64,000 nucleotides of DNA from Flavobacterium granuli (lineage in GTDB: Bacteria > Bacteroidota > Bacteroidia > Flavobacteriales > Flavobacteriaceae). Below are positions 54,392 to 63,496 of the stretch, one piece after another. The first letter of the stretch is position 1, and every line of letters starts with the position of its first letter. The stretch lies in contig NZ_FQWO01000004.1 of assembly GCF_900129705.1 (NCBI RefSeq), forward strand, positions 1 through 64,000. Reading direction: 5' to 3'. The notes under the pieces were generated by a model that was given only the letters and a program-made list of their open reading frames with translations, was not told the DNA's origin and made no database searches. Position numbers and translations under genes: made by a program.

Positions 54392-55582
54392 ATGAGACAT
54401 ACCCTTTTGTTGCTTTCTTGTTTTTGCTCCTTTTTTGTTTTGGCACAAAAAAAACAAAAAATCCAAAATAATTATGATTTGATTGATGCTAAGATGGATA
54501 AAATGCCGCTGGCTTATGCTCAATCTATGGATAGTGTGAGCCATTATATTAAGAGCAATTTCGAAACAGAATCAGATAAGATTCGTGCTGTTTTTTACTG
54601 GACTGCCAATACAATTAGTTACGATACTGAAAATATGTTTTTGGTGAATTTTGAAGAGAAACCTCAGGATAGGGTTGTGAAAATTTTAAATACAAAAAAA
54701 GGAATTTGTGTTGACTATGCTAATGTTTTTAAAGAAATAGCTAATTTGCTGGGTATGAAGACTTTTGTTGTGCAAGGTTATGTTAAAACTAATGGAGTTG
54801 TTAATAATTTAGCGCATGTTTGGAATGCCGCCAAAATTGATGATAAATGGTATTTATTCGATCCTACATGGGGTTCCGGTTATGTTATTAATGGTGTTTT
54901 TACTAGAAGAATTAATAATGAATATTTTAAAGCAGATCCAGAAATCATGATCAATACACATATGCCATTTGATTATTTGTGGCAGTTTCGAGAGTATCCT
55001 ATAGGCAATCAAGAATTTATAAATGGTGTTTATTTGGGTGATGATACAAAACAAAAATTTGATTTCGTTAATGAAATAATAAGACTCGAAAGTTTATCAA
55101 GAGTAGACCAGTGTAAGGAATCTATTGTAAGAATTGAAAAAGGAGGGATGAAAAATCAGCATGTTTCTCAGGCTTATATTAGTAAAAAGCGAGAATTGAT
55201 GTTTGAAGAGGATAATGTGAGAAGAGTGAAATTTGAAAAAGTTCAAGCAAAATTTAGAGAAGTAGCAAATCAATTTAGTATGTCCATTGTACAGTTAAAT
55301 AATTTTATTGATTATAGAAATAAACGATTCCAACCTCCTCTTCCAGATAAAGAAATTAAAAGGATGATACAAGAACCAATTGATAGATTGTTAGATACTA
55401 AAGATTCTATTTTATATCTAGAAGAAAATATTGATGAACAAAATAGAGTGAATTTAGAAGGTTTAAAAAGTAGTATTGCTCAGACTTTAGAAAGATCAGA
55501 TAAACATTTACAATTTGTAAAAACTTATTTGGCTACTAAATCTGGTTCAACAGGAAAAAGGGTCACACCCAAAACTAAGTAG
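54392..55582 (+). CDS. Exported transglutaminase-like domain protein
   Basis: 396 residues with a signal peptide (ending VLAQ, about 1-19). The papain-like core shows the catalytic Cys in KKGICVDYANVF, His in NLAHVWNAAKIDDKWYLFDPTWG and Asp in the same segment (FDPTWG). It belongs to the transglutaminase-like (kyphoscoliosis peptidase-type) proteins and may act as a periplasmic peptidase. The last ~130 residues form a long charged helical region. No neighbour gives a clue to substrate. Confidence 0.82.
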   Translation: MRHTLLLLSCFCSFFVLAQKKQKIQNNYDLIDAKMDKMPLAYAQSMDSVSHYIKSNFETESDKIRAVFYWTANTISYDTENMFLVNFEEKPQDRVVKILNTKKGICVDYANVFKEIANLLGMKTFVVQGYVKTNGVVNNLAHVWNAAKIDDKWYLFDPTWGSGYVINGVFTRRINNEYFKADPEIMINTHMPFDYLWQFREYPIGNQEFINGVYLGDDTKQKFDFVNEIIRLESLSRVDQCKESIVRIEKGGMKNQHVSQAYISKKRELMFEEDNVRRVKFEKVQAKFREVANQFSMSIVQLNNFIDYRNKRFQPPLPDKEIKRMIQEPIDRLLDTKDSILYLEENIDEQNRVNLEGLKSSIAQTLERSDKHLQFVKTYLATKSGSTGKRVTPKTK

Positions 55583-55587
55583 CTGAT

Positions 55588-56736
55588 TTAAATTAGTTTT
55601 TTAAAACTCACTTGCATAGTTGTTCCTTTTCCAATTTCGGAATTCAATACCTTTATGCTTCCTTTATGGTATTCTTCGACAATTCTTTTGGTTAAAGAAA
55701 GTCCCAGTCCCCAGCCTCTTTTTTTGGTTGTAAAACCAGGTTCGAAGATGGTTTTGAACTGGTTTTTTTGAATTCCATTGCCACTATCCGTAACATTTAT
55801 TTTTACTATATCATTATCCTGTTCAATTTTTAAAGACAGTTTTCCTCTTCCTTTCATCGCATCAATGGCATTTTTCACCAAGTTTTCGATAGTCCAGCTG
55901 TGTAACACAGGGTTAAGCATTACATAAATAGGCATTTTTGGACCTTCGAAAGTAAATTCAATTTGTTTGGAAAATCGGGATTGCAGGTAGTTGTACGACT
56001 GAAGGGTTTCTTCGATAATATCTTTTTTTTCAAGGACAGGTTCGGAGCCTATTTTTGAGAAACGATCCGTAATGGTTTGCAAACGTTCGATGTCTCTTTC
56101 GATTTCGGCTGTGGTGTTTTTGTCAATATTTTCGGTTTTCAATATTTCTACCCAGCCTATTAAAGAAGACAGCGGTGTCCCAATTTGATGTGCGGTTTCT
56201 TTTGCCATTCCAGCCCAAAGTTTGTTCTGTGTGGCCATTCGGGTACTTTTGTAAAAATTGTAAACCAAGGCACCAAATAATACAATGATAAGCAACAGGG
56301 CTATGGGATAGTATTTGAGTTTATTCAGCAAAGCCGAATTACCATAATATAATTTTTGAAATTTCCCCGGGACATATTCAATTACAATCGGGTCATTTTC
56401 GTTTTTTAAATCGGATAAAAAGGCTAAGGCTTTGCCAGGGTTTTTTATAATTTCGTCGTCAATGTTCACCGTGTTGATGATGCTGTCGTGTTCAGTAAGG
56501 ATGATAGGAATAGAAGTATTATTACTGAAAATCTGTAACGGAAGTTCAACATCCGTATTTTCGCCAGCTGTTTTTAGTGTTTTTTGGGCGTTTGCCCAAA
56601 GATTCATTTTTAAACGTTCTTCGTTTTTAAATATTTGAAAAAAAGTATAAGTATTCCATAGAATTAATGAAATAATCAAAAAAGAGGCGGCAATAATGAC
56701 CCAGCGGGTGGTGTTTCTTTTTTTAGAAAACTGCAT
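55588..56736 (-). CDS. Sensor histidine kinase
   Basis: 382 residues. Membrane segments at about 12-34 and 142-162 enclose a ~105-residue periplasmic sensor. HisKA holds the phosphoacceptor at H183 (AKETAHQIGTPLSSLIGWVE). The ATPase domain has NLVKNAIDAM (N box), DSGNGIQ (G1) and GWGLGLSLTKRIVEEYH (G2). The response regulator is not adjacent, so this is an orphan kinase here. Confidence 0.9.
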   Translation of the reverse strand: MQFSKKRNTTRWVIIAASFLIISLILWNTYTFFQIFKNEERLKMNLWANAQKTLKTAGENTDVELPLQIFSNNTSIPIILTEHDSIINTVNIDDEIIKNPGKALAFLSDLKNENDPIVIEYVPGKFQKLYYGNSALLNKLKYYPIALLLIIVLFGALVYNFYKSTRMATQNKLWAGMAKETAHQIGTPLSSLIGWVEILKTENIDKNTTAEIERDIERLQTITDRFSKIGSEPVLEKKDIIEETLQSYNYLQSRFSKQIEFTFEGPKMPIYVMLNPVLHSWTIENLVKNAIDAMKGRGKLSLKIEQDNDIVKINVTDSGNGIQKNQFKTIFEPGFTTKKRGWGLGLSLTKRIVEEYHKGSIKVLNSEIGKGTTMQVSFKKLI

Positions 56737-56905
56737 AAATACGTTTTTGAGGTATAAATATAACGAAATATACGCAGTATTATTTCAGTTTTTAAACGAG
56801 GGGTTTCTGTTAAAAGTATTTTTTAGGATTAAATAGAGCTAGCTTCTTTTTTTACAAAACGATTTACTTACTTTTGTAAAATAAAATAGCGAAACCAAAA
56901 TAAAT

Positions 56906-57781
56906 ATGATTAGTATTGATCCCAAAAGTATTGCAACTGCTAAGCTACAAGGGTATTTACAAGCAGCTGTTGGTCCAAGGCCTATAGCTTTTGCAAGTAC
57001 AGTTGATGAAAAAGGGAATCCAAATTTATCCCCTTTCAGTTTCTTTAATGTTTTTAGTGCTAATCCGCCTATTTTAGTTTTTTCGCCTTCAAGACGCGTT
57101 CGCGATAATTCGATTAAGCATACTCTGATTAATTGTGAATCGACCAAAGAAGTTGTGATCAATGTAGTTAACTTTGATATCGTTCAACAAACTTCCCTTG
57201 CAAGTACCGAATACGCCGAAGGAGTAAACGAGTTTTTGAAGGCCGGTTTAACCGCAATTGCTTCGGATGTTGTAAAGCCATTTAGAGTAAAAGAATCGCC
57301 AGTTCAGTTTGAATGTAAAGTGAATCAGATTATTCCTTTAGGGACTGAGGGCGGAGCCGGGAATTTAATTCTTTGTGAGGTGCTAAAAATTCATATCGAT
57401 GAAGCGATTTTGGATGAGAATGGTGTAATTGATCAACATAAAATAGATCTGGTTTCCAGATTGGGCGGGAATTGGTATTCAAGATCCAATCAAGGATTGT
57501 TTGAAGTACCTAAGCCGTTAGTTACCCTGGGGATTGGGGTAGATGCTATTCCTAATCATGTCAAGGAAAGCGTTGTTTTTGACGGAAATGATTTGGGTAA
57601 ATTAGGAAATATTGAAGCCTTGCCTACAATAGAAGAAGTTAGTATATTTGTAAAACAGAATTTTTCTGTGAAAGGAGTATTGAGCTCAGATGACAAAGAA
57701 AAAGTGCATCTGGAAGCCAAAAAATACTTAGATAACGATGATGTGTTTTCTGCATGGAAAGTGCTTCTTGCCAAAAAATAA
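56906..57781 (+). CDS. Flavin reductase-like FMN-binding protein
   Basis: 291 residues. The N-terminal half (ARPIAFASTVDEKGNPNLSP-type: PRPIAFASTVDEKGNPNLSPFSFFNVFSANPPI) matches the flavin reductase domain that binds FMN. EFECKVNQIIPLG and CEVLKIHIDEAIL follow. The C-terminal ~90 residues are a helical extension. It starts 28 bp before the DUF3127 gene, so the two may be co-transcribed. Confidence 0.83.
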   Translation: MISIDPKSIATAKLQGYLQAAVGPRPIAFASTVDEKGNPNLSPFSFFNVFSANPPILVFSPSRRVRDNSIKHTLINCESTKEVVINVVNFDIVQQTSLASTEYAEGVNEFLKAGLTAIASDVVKPFRVKESPVQFECKVNQIIPLGTEGGAGNLILCEVLKIHIDEAILDENGVIDQHKIDLVSRLGGNWYSRSNQGLFEVPKPLVTLGIGVDAIPNHVKESVVFDGNDLGKLGNIEALPTIEEVSIFVKQNFSVKGVLSSDDKEKVHLEAKKYLDNDDVFSAWKVLLAKK

Positions 57782-57808
57782 TCTTAAATAACAATTAAAA
57801 TAACGAAG

Positions 57809-58180
57809 ATGGAAGTTACAGGGAAAATTAAAGTTGTTAATCCAGAACAACAAGTTAGTGCATCATTTAAAAAGAGAGAGTTAGTTGTTACTACAGAAGA
57901 GCAGTATCCTCAACATATTATGATTGAATTTACTCAGGATAAATGTGATTTACTAAACAACTATACCATTGGTGAACCTGTAAAAGTTTCAATCAATTTA
58001 AGAGGTAGAGAGTGGGTTAATCCACAAGGTGAAACGAGATATTTTAATAGTATCCAAGGATGGAGAATAGAGAAATTAGTTGCAGAAGCACAAGCTCCTT
58101 CGGCTCCAATGCCAGCAGCTCAGGCATTTGCTCCGGCAACAAGCTTGAACGAAGAAGAACCAGACGACTTGCCTTTTTAA
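57809..58180 (+). CDS. DUF3127 protein with SSB-like C-terminal tip
   Basis: 123 residues. A compact strand-rich domain (1-90: MEVTGKIKVVNPEQQVSASF ... IEFTQDKCDLLN ... LRGREWVNPQGETRYFNSIQ) looks like an OB-type fold. A Pro/Ala linker (95-112) and the acidic tip EEEPDDLPF (115-123) follow. The tip is the same kind as INDLPF of the SSB in this window. The family has no proven function; the layout suggests a second, short SSB-like protein. It follows the flavin reductase gene by 27 bp. Confidence 0.85.
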   Translation: MEVTGKIKVVNPEQQVSASFKKRELVVTTEEQYPQHIMIEFTQDKCDLLNNYTIGEPVKVSINLRGREWVNPQGETRYFNSIQGWRIEKLVAEAQAPSAPMPAAQAFAPATSLNEEEPDDLPF

Positions 58181-58197
58181 TATACATATATTCATTG

Positions 58198-58228
58198 AAA
58201 GCCTTGATAATCTCAAGGCTTTTTTTGT
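58198..58228 (+). terminator. Terminator after the DUF3127 gene
   Basis: AAAGCCTTGA pairs with TCAAGGCTTT around TAATC, followed by T5, about 20 bp past the stop. Confidence 0.85.
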
Positions 58229-58250
58229 GCTATAGTGTTTCGAATGAAGA

Positions 58251-59030
58251 TTATTCCGGTTTTAAAATTAAGCCAATTCCAATTTGGTTTCCGATTTGCG
58301 GGTAAACCAAAGCCGAAGTTTTCCTGTTTTTTCCAAATTTGATAGTTCGGAAGGGATTGTAGTAAGAAACCAAAAGCCCGGAGGCTAGACCTATTCCGGC
58401 ACCGGTTATTACATCTGGTGCAAAATGCTTATTGTTGGCTATTCTAAGAATTCCGGTTGCAGTTGCAAACAAAAAACCGCTGCTGGCGTACCATAAATTA
58501 GAATCTCTGTATTGATGGTATAGGAGTGCTGCTGTGGTAAATGAAATAGCGGTGTGTCCCGACGGAAAACTGAAGTTGTTTGAATGATCAGGTCTTTCAT
58601 ATCTAACAAGATTTTTTGTAACTTCAACAACAACTAATGTAATAGAATTTGCAACTACGATATCTATTGTCTGATTTAAAACATTGTCTTTTGGTTTGAA
58701 TCCTAAAATGGGACCCATGTAAATTTGGGCAATTGGGACAAAAGGCAGGAAATTATCAGTACCTGTTTTAAAGTTTTTTCCAAAAAAATGATTTGACTGA
58801 TCTTGAATGGTATTACTCAAATCTGAATTGATCATTACAATACCTCCAGTTGTAAGTAAAGCAGGAAAAATGAATGATTTATAACTTAGTTTTCTACTTC
58901 TTGTTATTGTGTCAAGACTCTGTCCGCACATTTCAAATGCGGTCAATGTAAAGAAGAGTAAAAAGAACATTCTTGTTGTTAGGATATCGTTTCTCAAAGT
59001 TTTTGGTTTGATGTAAATTTGCTGAGTCAA
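58251..59030 (-). CDS. PAP2 superfamily phosphatase
   Basis: 259 residues from 59030 or 239 from the Met at 58970. The three PAP2 motifs are KNLVRYERP, SFPSGHTAISF and the RIANNKHFAPDVITG His. A signal-like segment FFLLFFTLTAFEMCGQ precedes them. A -7 candidate TAATTTTG on the minus strand (59028-59035) overlaps the longer start, which favours 58970. It probably dephosphorylates lipid phosphates at the membrane. Ends with IGLILKPE. Confidence 0.85.
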   Translation of the reverse strand: MTQQIYIKPKTLRNDILTTRMFFLLFFTLTAFEMCGQSLDTITRSRKLSYKSFIFPALLTTGGIVMINSDLSNTIQDQSNHFFGKNFKTGTDNFLPFVPIAQIYMGPILGFKPKDNVLNQTIDIVVANSITLVVVEVTKNLVRYERPDHSNNFSFPSGHTAISFTTAALLYHQYRDSNLWYASSGFLFATATGILRIANNKHFAPDVITGAGIGLASGLLVSYYNPFRTIKFGKNRKTSALVYPQIGNQIGIGLILKPE

Positions 59031-59067
59031 AATTAACCGTTTGTTTTATATTTTAGTTTAAAAAAGG

Positions 59068-59706
59068 ATGCATTATTTATCTAAAAAATTATATTTCCCG
59101 CCAATTTCTCTAGCGCATTCCTCAGGAATTATTGCTTTGGGGGGTGATTTGTCGCCAGAACGATTGCAATTAGCCTATAAAAGCGGAATTTTCCCTTGGT
59201 TTGAAGATGGTGAGCCTATTACTTGGTGGTCTCCAGATCCTAGAATGGTATTATTTCTGGACGAATTAATTGTTTCTAAAAGTATGCGGAATATTCTAAA
59301 CAGAAATATTTTCAAAGTGACTTTCAACCAGAATTTTAGAGATGTTATTTCGAATTGCCAGATAATAAAAAGAGAAGGTCAAAACGGTACCTGGATCACC
59401 AATGATATGATTGAAGCCTATTGTAGCCTACATGATTTAGGAATGGCCAAATCGGTTGAGGTATGGCAGGAGGATAAGTTGGTTGGCGGATTGTACGGCA
59501 TTGATTTAGGTCATGTTTTCTGTGGCGAAAGTATGTTTTCCAAAGTTTCTAATGCCTCTAAAGTGGCTTTTATAAGTTTGGTTGAAAAATTGAAAAATGA
59601 GAATTATAAACTGCTCGATTGCCAGGTTTACAATCCCCATTTGGAAAGTTTGGGATGCAGGGAAATAGAACGAGAAGAATTTATCAAAATATTGAAAAGC
59701 ATGTAG
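59068..59706 (+). CDS. aat: Leucyl/phenylalanyl-tRNA--protein transferase
   Basis: 212 residues. GGDLSPERLQLAYKSGIFPWFEDGEPITWWSPDPR-type start, then EGQNGTWITNDMIEAY and the GGLYGIDLGHVFCGESMFS site (each within the family consensus) mark Aat. It attaches Leu or Phe to N-terminal basic residues for N-end rule degradation. Convergent with tag. Confidence 0.92.
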   Translation: MHYLSKKLYFPPISLAHSSGIIALGGDLSPERLQLAYKSGIFPWFEDGEPITWWSPDPRMVLFLDELIVSKSMRNILNRNIFKVTFNQNFRDVISNCQIIKREGQNGTWITNDMIEAYCSLHDLGMAKSVEVWQEDKLVGGLYGIDLGHVFCGESMFSKVSNASKVAFISLVEKLKNENYKLLDCQVYNPHLESLGCREIEREEFIKILKSM

Positions 59707-59753
59707 TTTGGTTTGCAGTTTTGGATATGTCAATTGCAACTGATTACTGCCTA

Positions 59754-60314
59754 TTACGTTCTGGTCCAGCATTCGGCTATGTGGTCGTTGACCATTCCGG
59801 TGGCCTGCATGTGAGCGTAAACTACGGTTGATCCGACAAATTTAAAACCACGTTTTTTTAAATCTTTGCTAATAGCATCCGAAAGTGGAGTAGTAGCAGG
59901 AACGTCTTTGAGGGTTTTGGGTTTGTTGTCTATGGGTCTGCCATTAGTAAAAGCCCAAATATATTTAGAAAAACTGCCGAATTCTTCCTGGATTTTGATG
60001 AAATTCTGAGCGTTAGTTACGGCAGAATATACCTTGAGTTTATTTCGAATAATACCAGCGTCTAGGAGTAATTCTTGGATTTTTTCTTCGGAATAGTTTG
60101 CTATTTTTTGATAATCGAAATTATCAAAGGCTTTGCGGAAGTTTTCTCTTTTGTTGAGAATGGTAATCCAACTCAATCCAGCCTGAAAGGTTTCGAGGAG
60201 TAAAAATTCGAATAAGGTGGTGTCATCATAAACAGCAGTTCCCCATTCTTCATCATGATATTTACGGTATAAATCGCTAGATAAGCACCAGCCGCATCTT
60301 GTTTTAGTTTTCAT
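59754..60314 (-). CDS. tag: DNA-3-methyladenine glycosylase I
   Basis: 186 residues from MKTKTRCGWCLSSDLYRKYH (60314); a longer frame reads upstream leader. RCGWC ... YHDEEWG, QAGLSWITILNKRENFRKAF and the last YAHMQATGMVNDHIAECW give the conserved zinc site and substrate pocket. A -7 element TATATTTG (minus, 60335-60342) supports this start. It removes 3-methyladenine from DNA. Confidence 0.93.
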   Translation of the reverse strand: MKTKTRCGWCLSSDLYRKYHDEEWGTAVYDDTTLFEFLLLETFQAGLSWITILNKRENFRKAFDNFDYQKIANYSEEKIQELLLDAGIIRNKLKVYSAVTNAQNFIKIQEEFGSFSKYIWAFTNGRPIDNKPKTLKDVPATTPLSDAISKDLKKRGFKFVGSTVVYAHMQATGMVNDHIAECWTRT

Positions 60315-60347
60315 TTGTTGGGGGTTTAGATGTTCAAATATAAAAGA

Positions 60348-60383
60348 AAAATCCCATTTCAAATTGCTTCGAAATGGGATTTA
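60348..60383. terminator. Terminator after tsf
   Basis: AAAATCCCATTTC pairs with GAAATGGGATTT around a short loop. On the minus strand it is followed by T residues and lies 20 bp past the tsf stop. Confidence 0.85.
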
Positions 60384-60402
60384 ATATGAATTTTAGAATG
60401 AA

Positions 60403-61227
60403 TTATCCTAAAGCAGCTCTTTTGAAACCTGTAACAGTTAAATTAGCATCAACCGATTTTACATAAGCAGCAACATTTACTGAGCTATCTTTGATGTAAT
60501 CTTGGTTTACTAAAGTATTGTCTTTGTAAAAACGTTGGATTTTTCCTTTAGAAATGTTTTCCAACATTGCTTCTGGTTTACCTTCGGCTCTTAATTGTTC
60601 TTTAGCAATTTCTATTTCTTTTTCAATGATTGAAGCATCAACACCAGCAGCATCTAAAGCAATTGGGTTCATTGCAGCAGCTTGCATTGCAACGTTTCTA
60701 GCAGCTTCTTCGGCACCAGCTGGGGCAGCAGATAAAGCTACTAAAGTAGCGATTTTGTTACCAGAGTGGATGTAAGATCCTACGAAAGCACCTTCTAATT
60801 TCTCAAAAGTTCTGATTTCAAGTTTTTCTCCAATAACACCTGTTTGCTCAATTAATTTTTCAGCAACAGTAATTCCTTTGTATTCAGCAGCTAAGAAATC
60901 TTCTTTTGTGTCAAAGTTCAATGCTAAAGCAGCTAATTCAGTTGCCATAGTTACAAAACTTTCGTTCATGCCTACGAAGTCAGTTTCGCAGTTTAGTGTG
61001 ATAGCCACACCTACTGTTTTGTCTGCGTTTACAATAGCAATTGCAGCACCTTCAGTAGATTCTCTATCTGAACGGTTTGCGGCTACTTTCTGTCCTTTTT
61101 TACGTAGGTTTTCGATTGCTAAGTCAAAATTTCCTTCTGCTTCAACTAATGCTTTTTTGCAGTCCATCATTCCTGCACCAGTTGCTGTTCTTAATTTATT
61201 TACGTCTGCAGCTGTTATTGTTGCCAT
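60403..61227 (-). CDS. tsf: Elongation factor Ts
   Basis: 274 residues. The N-terminal UBA-like module (DVNKLRTATGAGMMDCKKAL) and the core NCETDFVGMNESF, the coiled KPEAMLENISKGKIQRFYKD segment are intact. It recycles EF-Tu. It follows rpsB on the minus strand by 141 bp, and this spacer carries short repeats of a GGAATTT phrase. Confidence 0.96.
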   Translation of the reverse strand: MATITAADVNKLRTATGAGMMDCKKALVEAEGNFDLAIENLRKKGQKVAANRSDRESTEGAAIAIVNADKTVGVAITLNCETDFVGMNESFVTMATELAALALNFDTKEDFLAAEYKGITVAEKLIEQTGVIGEKLEIRTFEKLEGAFVGSYIHSGNKIATLVALSAAPAGAEEAARNVAMQAAAMNPIALDAAGVDASIIEKEIEIAKEQLRAEGKPEAMLENISKGKIQRFYKDNTLVNQDYIKDSSVNVAAYVKSVDANLTVTGFKRAALG

Positions 61228-61368
61228 GTTGTATTATTTTTTAAGGTTAAAAGTAAAAATTCCAACCCTTAAATCCCAAATTCCAATTTTATTAAATTAT
61301 CAACTAATTGTTTCTAATTTTTAAGGGGAATTTGGAATTTAAAATTTGGAATTTAAAAATTGTATTTT

Positions 61369-62136
61369 TTATTCTTCAGTTGCTGGAGCAGCTGTTTCAG
61401 TTGCTACTGGAGCTTCTTTTTCAGTTGCGTCAGCTTCTTTCTCAGAACCTCTATCAGAAAGTCCTTCGATAACTGCAGCAGTTACTAAAGATAAAATTTT
61501 ATCGATTGATTTAGAAGCATCATCATTTGATGGAATTACATACTCTACTTCACGTGGATCAGAGTTAGTATCTACCATTGCAAAAACTGGAATGTTTAAT
61601 TTTTGAGCTTCTTTTATTGCGATGTGTTCAGCTTTGATGTCTACTACAAATAATGCAGCTGGTAATCTAGACATATCAGAGATTGAACCTAAATTTTTCT
61701 CTAATTTAGCACGAAGACGATCAACTTGTAAACGCTCTTTTTTAGAAAGGGTCATGAATGTACCATCTTTCTTCATTTTATCAATAGTTGCCATTTTTTT
61801 AACAGCTTTACGGATAGTTACGAAGTTAGTTAGCATTCCACCAGGCCATCTTTCAGTGATGTAAGGCATGTTTGCAGCTTTTGCTTTTTCAGCAACGATG
61901 TCTTTTGCTTGTTTTTTGGTAGCAACGAATAATATTTTTCTACCAGATGCAGCGATTTTTTTCAAAGCTTCATTAGCTTCTTCAATTTTAGCTGCAGTTT
62001 TATATAGATTGATAATGTGAATACCATTACGCTCCATATAAATGTATGGGGCCATGTTTGGATCCCATTTTCTAGTCATGTGTCCAAAGTGAACACCTGC
62101 TTCTAGTAATTCTTTTACTTCTACTTTGTTTGACAT
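61369..62136 (-). CDS. rpsB: 30S ribosomal protein S2
   Basis: 255 residues. VKELLEAGVHFGHMTRKWDPNMAPYI-type N-terminus, RWPGGMLTNF and DPREVEYVIPSNDDA are canonical. An Ala/Glu-rich tail of about 30 residues ends the protein, as usual in this group. Confidence 0.96.
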   Translation of the reverse strand: MSNKVEVKELLEAGVHFGHMTRKWDPNMAPYIYMERNGIHIINLYKTAAKIEEANEALKKIAASGRKILFVATKKQAKDIVAEKAKAANMPYITERWPGGMLTNFVTIRKAVKKMATIDKMKKDGTFMTLSKKERLQVDRLRAKLEKNLGSISDMSRLPAALFVVDIKAEHIAIKEAQKLNIPVFAMVDTNSDPREVEYVIPSNDDASKSIDKILSLVTAAVIEGLSDRGSEKEADATEKEAPVATETAAPATEE

Positions 62137-62302
62137 TTTTTGTACTAGTTTACGTTCTGTTGATTAGCAATGTATAAATGGCGATGTTCTCGGCTGTATA
62201 CATTTAGATGCTAAACTAATTCCTACCTCGGTAGGCAACAACAACATTGTTTTTAAATTCAATATAAATGAGTCTTGTTCTAATGGAACAAGACAGGCAA
62301 TA
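62137..62302 (-). promoter_or_regulatory. rpsI-rpsB spacer with two hairpins
   Basis: GTCTTGTTC-TAAT-GGAACAAGAC (62272-62294) and CCTACC-TC-GGTAGG (62222-62235) are clear stems. The first can act after rpsI, the second in the leader of rpsB. A ribosomal-protein leader structure is possible, not shown. Confidence 0.45.
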
Positions 62303-62689
62303 TTAACGTTTAGAGAATTGGAATCTCTTACGAGCTTTCTTCTGACCGAATTTCTTACGTTCAACCATTCTTGGATCTCTTGTTAATAAACCTTCTGGTT
62401 TAAGTATAGCTCTGTTTCCTTCACCTACTTCGCACATTGCACGGGCTAATGCCATTCTTACAGCTTCTGCTTGACCAGTTGAACCACCTCCGTAAACGTT
62501 TACTTTTACGTCAAAGTTAGCTGCATTTTCTGTCATAGACATAGGTTGCATTACTTTGTACTGTAAAGTAGCTGTTGGGAAATAAGTTGCGAATTCTTTT
62601 TTGTTTACAGTGATTACTCCTGTTCCTTCCGAAACATAAACACGTGCAACAGCACATTTTCTTCTACCGATTTTGTGAATAACTCCCAT
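62303..62689 (-). CDS. rpsI: 30S ribosomal protein S9
   Basis: 128 residues. HKIGRRKCAVARVYV, GGSTGQAEAVRMALARAM and the C-terminal KKARKRFQFSKR are canonical. It starts at the base that ends rplM. Confidence 0.97.
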   Translation of the reverse strand: MGVIHKIGRRKCAVARVYVSEGTGVITVNKKEFATYFPTATLQYKVMQPMSMTENAANFDVKVNVYGGGSTGQAEAVRMALARAMCEVGEGNRAILKPEGLLTRDPRMVERKKFGQKKARKRFQFSKR

Positions 62690-63144
62690 TACTTAAGATC
62701 GTTAAGGTTAACTGTTCTCGGTTTTTGCGCAGCTTGTTTGTGCTCAGAACCTACAACAACATTTAAATTTCTGAAAAGTTCAGCTCCTAATTTATTTTTA
62801 GGTAACATTCCTTTTACCGCTTTTTCTACTAGTGATGCAGGGTTTTTTGATTGCAATACTTTAGCAGTTAAAGTTCTTTGTCCTCCTGGGTAACCTGTGT
62901 GACGCATGTAAATCTTTTCGTCCATTTTGTTACCTGTAAGGTTAATTTTTTCTGAGTTGATAACAATTACGTTATCTCCACAGTCAACGTGAGGGGTATA
63001 ACTTGGCTTGTACTTACCTCTTAAAATCATAGCGACTTTAGAAGCAAGACGACCTAAGTTATGACCATCAGCATCTACAACAATCCACTCTTTAGTTGAG
63101 TTGGCTTTTGTTGCTGATTGTGTCTTGTAGCTTAATGCGTCCAT
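62689..63144 (-). CDS. rplM: 50S ribosomal protein L13
   Basis: 151 residues. WIVVDADGHNLGRLASKVA, GDNVIVINSEKINLTGNKM and HTGYPGGQRTLTA are canonical. First gene of the rplM-rpsI-rpsB-tsf block; its stop overlaps the rpsI start by one base. Confidence 0.97.
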   Translation of the reverse strand: MDALSYKTQSATKANSTKEWIVVDADGHNLGRLASKVAMILRGKYKPSYTPHVDCGDNVIVINSEKINLTGNKMDEKIYMRHTGYPGGQRTLTAKVLQSKNPASLVEKAVKGMLPKNKLGAELFRNLNVVVGSEHKQAAQKPRTVNLNDLK

Positions 63145-63187
63145 AATATTATTTTAATTAAACATTCCATCCCCAATAAAGGGGTTG

Positions 63188-63217
63188 CAAAAGTACAATT
63201 AATTATTTTAAATACAA
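63188..63217 (-). promoter_or_regulatory. Promoter of the rplM block
   Basis: On the minus strand TTG (63215-63217) and TACTTTTG (63188-63195) are 19 bp apart, an ideal Bacteroidetes promoter. A 35-45 base leader follows. The rest of 63145-63496 shows no gene. Confidence 0.75.
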
Positions 63218-63496
63218 ATACCTTAAAAGAATAATTTCTGATGGTTTTTATGCTGATTATCAATTGTATATTTCAAATGATTTAGATGGCTTCCTATTTG
63301 AGATTTTGGTTCATGTTTTTTTTCTATTTTTATATTACTTTTGTAGTCAAAAATAAAATTTTTATATTGCGTTCTTGACCTGTATTTTTTAAGAAAAAGA
63401 ATGACGTTTTTTGACCTTAAAAAGCGTTGCTGGTAAAGGGACTAAAAAATAGCGGTAGCTTATTAATTTACTAACAATGACAATAAATGCCTAATT

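Noticed and set aside
56839..57162. 107-codon minus-strand frame opposite the flavin reductase gene
   Set aside because: It overlaps the start of a clear FMN-binding protein and has no recognisable motif.
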